From positions 162,145 to 226,144 of the forward strand of contig NMRA01000457.1 of the NCBI GenBank assembly GCA_002633005.1: a stretch of DNA of 64,000 nt, given 5' to 3'. The stretch comes from Phoronis australis. Taxonomy: Eukaryota > Phoronida > Phoronidae. Below, in pieces: positions 53,401-64,000 of this stretch. The position numbers and the translations under genes were made by a program. The stretch's first letter is position 1, and each line of letters opens with the position of its first letter. The notes beneath the pieces are model-generated. The model did no database searches, was not told the DNA's origin, and worked only from the letters and a program-made list of their open reading frames with translations.

Positions 53401-56060
53401 CGAATTAATCATGTGAACAAATGTGGATTATTGAATTACCCGTTTTGTTTGGATTTTCCTGCTTATTTGTTAGCAATGCATGGGCGCTATCGTCATCGTT
53501 TCAAGGTGCCATGCATGAACTTGAAGGTGGAGCATAAATTTAAATGGCGCATTGAATAACGAAGACGCCGCATTTTCAAATCAAAGTAAATATTATGTTG
53601 ACATTTGTTCTCTCTCAATAAAACTGGAGCAGCGTTTATTTTTGACAAAGAATTCAAAATATGGACTTTGCTTCAAAACAAGAACACTCTTTTCCAATAC
53701 TTAAGACCAAAGCGCCACATTAAATTGACTTTACATGAATTAAAATACAGCCTCAGTGATACTATCGCATCAGTTTAGAGTTATAATAACTTTCCTTGTC
53801 ACTAACTTTCGAACTTGAGGACGCAACGTTGCTAATTTTTTGTAAGTTTTTATTCCAGTATTAGACTCAAACTTGTTCTGTTTTCTCAATTGGATGTCTC
53901 AAAATTTTCATGCTTTTAACTTTCGTATATATTTGCAAGCAATATCCGATCAAACAGTTTTCAATAAGGGAGTTCCTCCCAGGTGGAAGAAAATTTGGTT
54001 CGTTTGATAATTTGGCTAAATCGAGATATTCACTTGATATCATCTCATAAAAAACTGAAGACTATCCAAATGTTGTTATGACGAAAGGTCTACCTATAGA
54101 CATCCTAATATTACCGGAACACATAAGAATTTTAGTTGATCACTTTTTTCCAAAATTTCAATCTATGGAGGTTTTAACCATAAGACTCAGTTTGTATCAT
54201 TATTGTTTTTCAATTTACTCAAAAATGCGAGTCCGGTGTTTGGAGTCAACCTGTATAAGGTGGGGCGTGCACTATTGGCAGGCATACAAGTATATTAAGT
54301 ATTTACACAATGAATGAAAGATAAAAAGTCGATCACAAACGGTCCATCCGTTTGTCAAGTGATTGATCAATAAAGTCTAAGGTTAAGTGGCATTTACGAC
54401 ACCCCTTCCCCCGGATAAGAGAGGGTTTTGATACTTTCTGAATAAATTAAAAATACAACTGACTCATTGATAAAAACGCCCGACAAGTCTCGATACGTTT
54501 TTGACAAGTGTAAGAAAAATGTGATACTATGGCGTTCTTGTCTGAGTCAACACTGCCGTCATAGATATGCAGGAAATCAGCGAAATGTAATAACTCCAAG
54601 AGCTACGTAGAAACACTTGCGTGAAACACGTGAGGAAGCGACTCACACAAATATAAAAGATAGACTCGTGGAACATTGACATGCAGGAGCTCCAGTGTAA
54701 AGCCATTGGGACACGGGCTCTAAGGCGTTGCCATGTTCTCTCAGGCCAAGTCGTTGTTGTTTGATTACGCCATGAGGTCATACCACAATCACTTTCTATA
54801 ACAGATAAAAGTACGTTCTATGCGACCTCGACGCGCTGTTAACGTATCGAAGTGCTTCTATAAGAAATTGTGAAACGCGTTTTCTGAAATACAATGCTTT
54901 AAGCGTCAAATTTCGCAAACACGTAATTCAGAGGAGGTGGAATATGATTACAGATAAAACACTTATCTGCTTTGCCTGCAGCTTGAGATGAAATTTCACC
55001 AGAACTTACCAAGAAGATGGAATTTGATATTTACAAACAAATGCCTTGCCTCAAGATACATCTCTTCATTAAAAGCAGCCTAACAAGCTTCACGTTCATT
55101 AAAAGACAAACAGCATAATAAAACAGGATGACCGGTGTGACAATTGAACAGGATGTATAATCCGAAGAATGCTTCGGCCTGGGCATATTTCGCTGGCGGC
55201 TCATTCAAATTACCTAAAATAGTGTTAATAGAGTCGAATGCTTTGTCATAGTCAATAAATTAGTCACATGTCTAAGCAGGGTCACTTGCTCATTGCTAAA
55301 ATTGATGACCATGGTTATACATTTAAGGGATTCACATTGAGCAACGTCTGCTAAAATGACCATTGAGTTCTAGACCTGACGTGTTTACAGATGCGAAATT
55401 ATTGTGTTGACATATAAATAACAGAGCGCTGCCTGGACATCGAAAAGCAAGTTACGTCAGACCAAGACGATTTTCCTGGGAATTTCAACAATCTTAAGTG
55501 TCACCTCAGAGAGCTATTAAGCATTTGTATAACACCTTTTGACAGTGCCGATTGCTAAAGCGCGTTAATTCGAGGAAACCGCGTACAAACACACAAGATC
55601 TAGGGCTTGTTGTCCTCTAGAAATGCGCCACAGGAATGACAAAATTGATAACGTCGATAAAATGTTCTTTTCTTGTATAATTTGATTCGTTTACGATCCA
55701 CATCAGTAAAGAACTCGAGATTTGTTTAATTTTTCATTTGACATTTTCAGCATACGAAGAAACTAATCCGCTGTAGGCAAGAAAATTAAGCTACGTTGAT
55801 TTAAGGCCAGGTTGCACTCTTTTGACCGGGAGTCGTTTTTTGCTCTGATCACGAGAATTTCATGACACAATAGCCATTGTCCGATACACGGCAATAGGGT
55901 ATTTAGCGGACAACCGCTCTACCTTCTTATATGAACCAAATGCATCGTTTCTTTATAAATTCTTTGCAGTCGTAAAGTTAGCCCTTTTGTCCGGTCCTAC
56001 ACCCAAACGATTATCGCATCGATTTGTCCTTCGTTGTACAATGTAACGGTCGGCTTCTAA
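47402..56060. other. No gene recognised
   Basis: Contains an exact 55-bp tandem duplication (49624-49733). Good minus-strand donor-like sites (for example AAAG|GTAAGTAAG at about 48479) hint at further upstream exons, but none could be closed. Open frames at 50.9-51.3 kb and 52.8-53.2 kb look random. Confidence 0.4.
49624..49733 (+). repeat. Exact 55-bp tandem duplication
   Basis: The unit TTTCTTAACCTGAACC to AGTAATTTGGCA occurs at 49624 and again at 49679 without visible differences, so the duplication is recent or an assembly artefact. Confidence 0.9.
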
Positions 56061-59000
56061 TTTGAATCCAAAAGTCAACGTCATAGGCTACCACCACAGC
56101 AACTATGAACGACAAAAACAACAACAGCAGCAGCACCAAGAACAACAACAACAGAGAAACGCCGACCGGGGGTTACGAGGACATTTTCCTTCTAAAATTG
56201 CGATTGGGCCCCCTCAAGACATCGGAGATTTGCTAGTGTCAGCTACCAGACCTATTGTTCGGGCCGGCACACCGTCGGCGAAATATGGTGAACATTCGCC
56301 ATTCTCGGCGCATCCCAAACTTAAGTTGTGTCCACACAAAACGGCGATTAACAGGATGATTGGGCAAAGTGAATCAATGGTTGTGGCATAATATTTATGC
56401 AAAAAATAGGATTATAACCACGTGGTCCAGCTGTTCTGTAATGACAAAGAATAACAAACATGGCCTTGAGCAATGTCAGTTCAGGGAGCCCATCTTGAAG
56501 GTATTCATGACCATGCTGTAATCTCTCGTCACTAAGTATTAAGCTGTAATCCAAAGCCATTAACAAAGGAACATGTAAGCCATTTGCTATACTTTTGCAT
56601 GGGCTCAAACTATCGTATCTGATACGAAACTGCGCCCTGTGGATTAGCCTTATCCACATCGCATCTGTTAAAATCTTTTCCGTACAAATACAAACACGTG
56701 TATTTCATGTTTAACAACAAAGGCGGCCTGCCTGACTAAAAATACTACTGTTGAAATTTGTGCGTTAAACCTTTTGTTACAACAAAATGTTCATTCAATA
56801 TCTGAACACTCAGGAGTTAGTTCAGTTTTGGTGGTGAATGCAAAAAAGTGCATATCGTTGATCGCGTTCATCATTGATTGCAATCGTGGCACCTGTTCGA
56901 GTCAAGACGTCGCCAGTCGAAAGTCTACGATACAGCCACAGGCCCGAGCGTAATTCGCAAATTTTCAGAGGCAAATCAAAGACATGCCTAGCATTCATCG
57001 GTCTTTGAACCGTCCCACTCGTGTTTGTTTCACACACCTGCTGGTTGGGAAATACGCGGCGAATTACATACAAAAATTCATATTACGTTTCATGCTTGTT
57101 TGCTTTGTAACAAGTAGCAGAGTGCTCGAGGGTCCACGTGTGCATAGCACGAATTTAATAGGTGTGAAATACAAACAGAAATGTCGAGATCACGTTTTCT
57201 TGGTGGTCTACCGTAAGAAAGCGATTATGAAACTTGTTTGTTTGACGTTTGTTGATCGACACGATAATACGTTTATCGGTGATAATTCATTTTTAGCACC
57301 TTACGGTCGCACGAACAAATCCGTCATCACTATCAAGGGGCTGCATCAACAAATTTGATATCCAACAATTTGTCCAGCAGGATTTTGTAATGAGGTATTT
57401 CCTTTGAGTGGGTTTCGTACAATACGTCGAAGATCTCGGATCATGTCATGCTGTGCATTCGCAAATCAAACACAGAACCAGGACGAGCAACATATGAAAA
57501 AATACACTGTACAATCGCTCAACTCCACTTGGTCCCTAGAATAATTATGTAAATTTTCTGAGACAATTGTCTTTTTAAACTTCTAAAAAAGGTTGCACCT
57601 AGTGTTACCCTACAAAATCGTACTGAAACACGATTTCCAGATACCGTTCACAAACAATAATATTAACAGTAGCAAGCAATTAAAACAATGTGGTGTTTGA
57701 GGACACTGCATGGGACTTATCTGTGTATACTTAGACTCGATGTGGTCAAGCTTCCAATGTACACGCCCAGGAACCAGTGGTAAGCCACACAAGCCGCAAC
57801 AAAAATAAAAGTGGCCCTCGATAAGCTTAAAAGTGGTATCTATCCGTCTTCTAAATTTGGAAATTCAAAACGCCAACAATACCCTTGATTTTCTCACCAT
57901 CAGACACTTTTACAAAAAGCTTACATTTTTCAGAAATGAAAGTATCAATGAATTCAATGAAAATAAAATACAAGAATGTGTTAACACTTTGTAAAATATA
58001 CAAGAATTCGCCACTTACGAGTGTCTTCAGTCAAACAGCGCTGGCCGAATTCATGTGCATATAGCCAGCCGATTTCATCGCCGTTAACGGTCGTGTGTCG
58101 TCAAAATAAATAACTCGAACTTCAAAGTGACACAGGGGATAACCGCCCACATTTAAATTTGAATGCGTTATCATTTACGATCATACATCCATAAAGCAAA
58201 CAAAATGTTCGCATCGATTGTAAAATATATGCGCGGGACGGTAACGTGCCAAGTATTGTACGTCATTGATCAAATGAAATGCATTATGATTCAAAGGACA
58301 CAAAAAGTGGGAACAAGAAACAAGAATAAGAAAACATGTGCAGCGTAAATAAACTTGCACTGACTTGTCAGCGAGGAAATAATTTTCCAAGTCAAGTCAT
58401 TTGTGGAGTGTCATGATGCCCCGGAGATAAGGCAGTAGGGAATAGCGCTGCGCAATGGACTTACAAACCGTGAAATTTGATGTGCGACCACCCCGTAATA
58501 ATTGTCATGTTCAATCTGTTTCCACCAACGCCGAAACGGCTAGCGACATCCCATTAGTGCCCAACTAGCGATTGGCAAGGCATTTCAGTCTCAGATAGAA
58601 TTTAAACGTAACCCTAGGTCCCAGACACCTTCAGGTTGTAATACACATTTTTCTAACGCCAGAATACCTTGAGCACCAAGACAGATCGTCAAGTGAAGGG
58701 TAACGTCGTTACTGCCCGGTTTCCCTTCAGCGCTGCCTGGGAGTATAGTCCTGCATTTCAACAAAAGAGTTTCGGCGCACGAGTCAACCAACCAATCTCG
58801 AACCAGCGTAACTTATGCTGGAGCGGTGATGGTCGCCTGTTCTTCAACTGTTCAATACCAAACGATTTTCGTGAATGCCGAGAGGAAATTTGAGGCTATA
58901 GGAAAATACCCGGATGGTTTAATTTACCGCTACAACCGCTCGCACTGCGCATCATCTCGCTGTGTCCAAGGATTTGTTCCTGAGTAATCATCCCGGAGGG

Positions 59001-60926
59001 TACTCGACTATATCACTGATAGGGTGGGGTGGGGGAAAGGCGCAGATGTAGAGAGTGGGCTCAGAAAAAGGGTCGCATTTGTAGGGAACTTATATGAAAA
59101 TGTCTGTTTCAAAATGTCACCTTTTTGTAGTGGTTAATATTATAAACCAGCATTGAAGTTTGGGATTCTTACGGGGGAATATTTAGCTCAGCGAAGCTTT
59201 GTTGTTCGAAATGATCGAGTATATTTTTGGCAACCAAAGTTTCAAAATTATCGATAACATTAAAAATCCTTCTGTATACATGTGGAACATTTTGTTGTTA
59301 AAGGTACAAGTTAGTAGGGAGTTGTTGATAAAAATCCTTCTGAGCTGCAGGTCCCCTATACTTCTCTTATGAGAGTACCCTCCTACCGCTGATAATGGAC
59401 CGATATTCCATGCCGCATTGAGCGGTAGTATCCTATTGCTAATGGAATTCCATTGGTGTCGATGCAGAAAATGGAATTTCGCGAGTAAGTAGGCATATAT
59501 ATGTTTACATCTGCCAAGTTTAGAACCTTAATTATTCTAATATTTCTCTTTTCGACAGCACCAGGAAAATCTGTCGTGGGTGCTCACTGTTCACTGGTCT
59601 CCGGCCGTGTAAGAAGACGGTCCTTGGCCCTAGTAGACCTACCCGTGACTACTTCATCACTAGCGGCACTGAATGGGTTCAGTGACATTTCTCTTTTGAG
59701 AAATGGTGGCAACTGAAGGGTACAAATACGCCATTGAATGGCTGGAATGTCAAAAAAGTTACTGATTATGCTCCAACGGTATCCCTTCCGCGAGTAATCT
59801 GCATACTAGAGTGGACTTGCGTACCAAGAGAAACCATTATCACAAACCGGCAAAATGTGTGGACTGTGAAAAAATAGAATATTGTACTGAGTAACTTATG
59901 ATAATTTCATCTTTTACATCCATTCACTACTCAACGAAAACTGAATTGAAAGCACAATGTCCAAACTCAGTGGTCAACCCTTGGAACGACGTATCAAATA
60001 AATTTATTGTCGTCACTTGGTGCTGTACGACATTCTGATGCAATTTTTCTTGATAACAGTTTGGCCCATTATAGCAACCTTGATACTTCACAAACGCTAC
60101 ATAGAAGATTTATTATACTTCTTGTTGAGATAATAGTTGAAAAGATATGTAATCCACTGGGCGGAACTGATTGCATATTTTCTCACTCGACAAGTTTCCA
60201 ATCTGTGATGTATTCTCGCGTTGCTATGCGTAGTATATAAGCGTAGTGCATAGGAACCAAGCGTCATATCGAGTCAAGATTTCTAGCTTGTCACGCGAAC
60301 AAGCGACATTTCTTCTAAACCTATTGATTTGGACAATCGCCAGTCATTACAATGCTTTGTCCCTTCCCTATTGTACAGCAGAGTACTAAGTAACAATGTG
60401 CAACTTGAAATTGTTACTACACATCGGAGAAACATAGTTTATTGGCTACGTTCCCGCCTACCGCCACAAAAGTCAAGATTCGGTTTAGAACACTTACCGA
60501 TATGAAATTGGTGCCAATTTGTTCGCTAACCCAAACAGGTGTGATATCTGGGCCTTAGAACGAGCGGACAGTTCGTCATTGCTCGAAACAAAGCTCTAAA
60601 AGTTGACATGTCAGTGCTTGTTATTTTATACATTATACAAACAGCGGCATGGACTCTAGCAATAACGAATAGTGCCGGTTCTCTGCAAGACCAAAAATCG
60701 CGTCACATTTGAGTACGGGAAAGTTGAGACCAATATCACAGGTTTAAGAGGTCTAAATCAAAACGGTTTCCTCGACGGAATGCGGGTTCATTGACGCTTT
60801 ACGAAATCAAAGCCCTCAAATTTCGTCTACGACCGTACCAGGAGAAGAAAAGGTGGCACCATCATAATAGCATAATTAGGACAAAACACCAGAAAGAGGT
60901 TTAATAGCAGTTTTGTTAGCAGTTTA

Positions 60927-61089
60927 TTTAGGGTGCCGCCCCCCCACTAAGAGCACGACCCCCCAAAAAAACGCTGCTACCATGCCGTGTAGACGGGCAT
61001 TGGGACGGGTTATTTTTGTCCTTGGGAAATAATGGTTGCGCACTCCGCGTGCAACCCTCTATCTTACGACATCCTAGATCCGCCAATGA
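60927..61089 (-). mobile_element. MITE copy, truncated
   Basis: Read on the minus strand from 61089: CATTGGCGGATCTAGGATGT, close to the CAGTGGCGGATCTAGGATAT family start. The other end (ATTTAGGGTGCCGCCCCCC) has lost the outer bases. Confidence 0.5.
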
Positions 61090-63671
61090 ATTTGTACCAA
61101 GACTATTATTCACTAGTAATTTTTCCTTACATATTATTTAGTATACTTTAAAAGTTTATCAGTTGAGCAATTCCATTACCAGGTTCATCGCCCAGCGGAA
61201 CATGAGAATGTGGAGGAAAGAAAGTGACAGGTGTGGTCCGAGTTATTCGCATAAACCATACAGTTACCCTAGTGCTATGGTATGAACTGCTGCTTGGATA
61301 ATTAACATTCTTTTTAAGTGAATCCTTCAAGACCGTTTGCGTTTCACAGTCGCAGGAGTGAACCATGCGACGAATTCGTTTTCCAGACAAGAAAATGACA
61401 AATTCTTTGGAAAAGTTATTCATTGAAATCGCAAATAAAGTCACGTGCTATGAAAGTAGTTACGCCCCCATACCTTCCTTTACAAACACTCAAACGTTTG
61501 AATTCAACCACATTAGCGAAATGCACAATACAAGCGCATCATTATAATTTGTTTACCAGCTTGTGCTTTCACACGGAGGATACTCATGACTTCGCTGGCC
61601 CAATCGAGTCATTCGTTTACGGAAATGAAGGAGAGAATCTGGATCATAATGGAACTATAAAGAGGACAATATGTAAAATAACACTTCCGTCATGAAATAA
61701 TGGTCCAGTTGTATTTGGACGTAACTAAACACTTTCGCCTGGTGCATAGGCACTCGATAACTGCCAAAATCGACTGCCGAAGAAAGTTTTCCCTCTATTT
61801 ATCATCCGCGAGTTTGCTTATACAAATCGAGCATCGTCAATGAAACAGATAAACGATGAGCCATTAGTCTTTCTCCCTCTCACTCCAAAAACATTACTCT
61901 AGTATCCATTAAATTAACTAAGGTTCATGTTAATCAATGAACTCATTTTCCGTCACAGTTAGTTCTCGCCTGAGTAAGGATAAGGTTGGAAACCGATTCT
62001 AACAAGGCAGTTTAATTTACACACTTTTCCCCGGCACTCACCTTCAAGGACACTCGTCGTCAGTGCAGGGCTTGCGGTGGGAATACCTATCCATTGCATT
62101 TGCCGCCACAGATCTGCGGTGTGTAAGTATCAACAACTCTTAACCAAACTTCTCACACTTATTTTTCACAACTTGAATTGTCGTGCGTAAACGACACTTT
62201 CGACCTCAAAAGAATTCAATTATCTACCAGCCTGACTACAAGCAAAAGGCGTAACCAGTTTCGAAACCTCATCATAATCCTGTATCGCCAGCAAATGGCG
62301 TAGATTACGTTTACTTTACCCGCGTGACAAGTACTTAGCGATCTATTACCAATTCTTGACTGGGCTGATACACGCGTAGCGACTATCAACGTTTTTAAAC
62401 ATAGGAAGGTTTGATAGCTAATCTTATGCAATTAGAATAATACAAAGTAAACACGTTAACTATGTTGGTGTATATTTGTATGGTTTAAAAGGTTCGTGTT
62501 GATAACATTAACTGAAATGTGTTGGTTTATTTTCTTGCACCATGGAATCGAGCAATAATGGCGATATCTTTATCTAGTAGATGACATTGAAACGATGTAA
62601 ACGGCTCACGAAAATTTACGGCCATGCCTTTTGAATACGTAAACGCATGTACTTTAATCAGACGTTATACTTACAAGAGGTGATCCCCTATAATCTAAAA
62701 CTGAATATAAGAGTCACGATTGTGTTTTGTAGGATTTGCAAATGGTAAAGACGCGACCCAAGTTATTACTTCAAGAGTGCAAATAAATCTGATGGGGAGC
62801 GCTCCACAGACGCGAGAACCTCGCGAAAATGCAAAATAACGCAAGACTGCGAGAAAGGCCTATCACCATGAATTCAAGAGAAGCACGTGGTCTCATTAGC
62901 TTCGTTCGCGAGATTTTTGCTTGCGTTGACAGAATTCGGTCGTGGGGCCGATTGCCTAAAACAATTATACGATGGATAGCAACAGTGTATTGGGGTTATC
63001 ATTATGCGTGGTGCCACCGTTGAATAATGTATTTGACGCCATCCGACACTTTTCCGCGGAAGAATTATTGTTCATATCTCCAAAAAGCAAAAATCACCTG
63101 ATACCACGTACTGAGCTGTGAGCCTCAGGTTTCAAAATGATTCGCCTGCAGACTAGAACCAATTATGTTAAATTTGGCCTTAGCGACTCGAAAGGCGAGT
63201 TTGCTTGTAAGGTGAACTAGTCACTGCCTTACTGTAAATAAAAAAAAAATGCGTAAAGAGTCCCATCCCATCTTCGCATCTCATCTCTGTTGTAGGCCTA
63301 AGTGTTTTTCAGTTCGCTTTAGTTGGTTTCACAATTCAATGTGTAATCACGTTAAGATATATTAGATTTCACTCCTTGACTCAGGGATTGGCAGATCGAT
63401 CCATGGAAACGTCGGTATATCTAATAACACTGAAACATTGTTTATTACGTTAAAAAGATGTCAAAAGCTGTTGCCATTACAGAAGATAAAAATTGAATAA
63501 ACTGTACAAAACCGTATAAAGAGACGGACGTAGATATAAAACTGATATAAAAAGTCGAGGATTTGACCTTTGTTGACAACAGAACTTGAAATGTCAGATA
63601 TTTGTGCACTGATCAGTTATTTAACTGTGAATGCTTTGGTCTATGCACCTCGGTACATACGTTTTTTCTTG

Positions 63672-63747
63672 GGTAGCTTAATTACCATCCTGGGTTACTT
63701 ATTTACCCGGGTTACTTCATTATTTCCCTGGGTTACTTATTTCCTGT
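63672..63747 (+). repeat. Degenerate short tandem repeat
   Basis: GGGTTACTTATTTACCC-like units recur about four times at spacings of roughly 25-28 bp. Confidence 0.5.
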
Positions 63748-64000
63748 GACACCTGCATCGGCTTTGTGCTCTCCGTTCACCTCACGTAACAACTTTTATA
63801 TTTTACTAATCTCCATCAATCGTAATGTGACCGTGACGGCGAGCTTCGATTCCCGTTGCGGTGTCATGACCAGGTCACAATTGACTGGTAGGTGGAAGGT
63901 CTTCAAAAGACACATATTCCACGCCAGGACGAACGAAAACACAAATCGTAACATATCAAATTAGACCAAACTTCTTTCCAAAAAGCACTCTTTCAACATA

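Larger units (their letters stand above)
56061..64000. other. No gene recognised
   Basis: Holds a CAA/CAG-rich stretch (56110-56155, a poly-Gln in one frame without an ATG), a MITE at 60927-61089 and a degenerate GGGTTACTTATTTCC repeat at 63672-63747. Other open frames, including 124 codons at 56984-57358, have no domain signal. Confidence 0.4.

Noticed and set aside
56062-56391. Gln-rich 110-codon frame
   Set aside because: It comes from a CAA/CAG simple repeat, starts with TTG, and has no ATG until near its end.
56214-56402. Minus-strand frame with a signal-peptide-like start
   Set aside because: It opens with TTG and has no ATG; no splice sites support it and it is antisense to another random frame.
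59500-59716. Open frame after a TCTTTTCGACAG acceptor
   Set aside because: No domain, no partner exon, and it ends in a stop without a clear donor.
62045-62130. Minus-strand segment between CCGCAG and GAAG|GTGAGT
   Set aside because: Good donor but a short, weak acceptor and no coding signal; could be a 5' exon of something, not callable.

Overview
This is a piece of an intron-rich animal (metazoan) nuclear genome at roughly 40% GC. Coding exons are small and bounded by GT-AG splice sites. The proteins are built from animal extracellular modules (Ig, thrombospondin type 1, PAN/apple-like, sushi) and include an animal-type N-terminal RASSF protein. Introns carry decayed DNA transposons, MITEs and about 425-bp tandem repeats of the kind common in marine invertebrates. 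I cannot fix the phylum from sequence alone. There are two long assembly gaps (6351-6604 and 36135-36756) and three single Ns (3387, 21618, 31215).

Region 1, about 1-35.9 kb, + strand: one large gene, with its 5' end outside the window, that I reconstruct exon by exon. It encodes a type I membrane protein of about 950 residues within the window. The order is Ig, Ig, five TSP1 repeats, two PAN-like modules, a divergent TSP1-like module, a sushi-like module, one transmembrane helix and a cytoplasmic tail of about 200 residues. Every internal exon listed from 2402 to 32841 is phase 1-1 and a multiple of three, so the frame closes across all the splice junctions I propose. I do not recognise this exact architecture as a named receptor.

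Its introns hold most of the mobile DNA. There are three broken THAP-domain genes (about 4.2, 10.5 and 26.7 kb); the second lies in a 1.24-kb element with terminal inverted repeats and TTAA flanks, as in Kolobok-type transposons. There is a 4.0-kb inverted-repeat element at 18.2-22.3 kb with other elements inside it, a recurrent MITE family with CAGTGGCGGAT-like ends, and two tandem arrays.

Region 2, 34.5-39.0 kb: intergenic space between two convergent genes, with candidate poly(A) signals for both and a MITE containing the second long gap.

Region 3, 39.05-40.48 kb, - strand: a single large coding exon for a 470-residue RASSF9/10-like protein (RA domain, coiled coils, long acidic/Ser-rich tail), preceded by a 3' splice site. 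A candidate 51-nt non-coding 5' exon lies at 47.35-47.40 kb.

Region 4, 40.5-64 kb: I find no convincing coding exon. It probably contains the RASSF 5' intron(s) and/or intergenic DNA, with a few small repeats.
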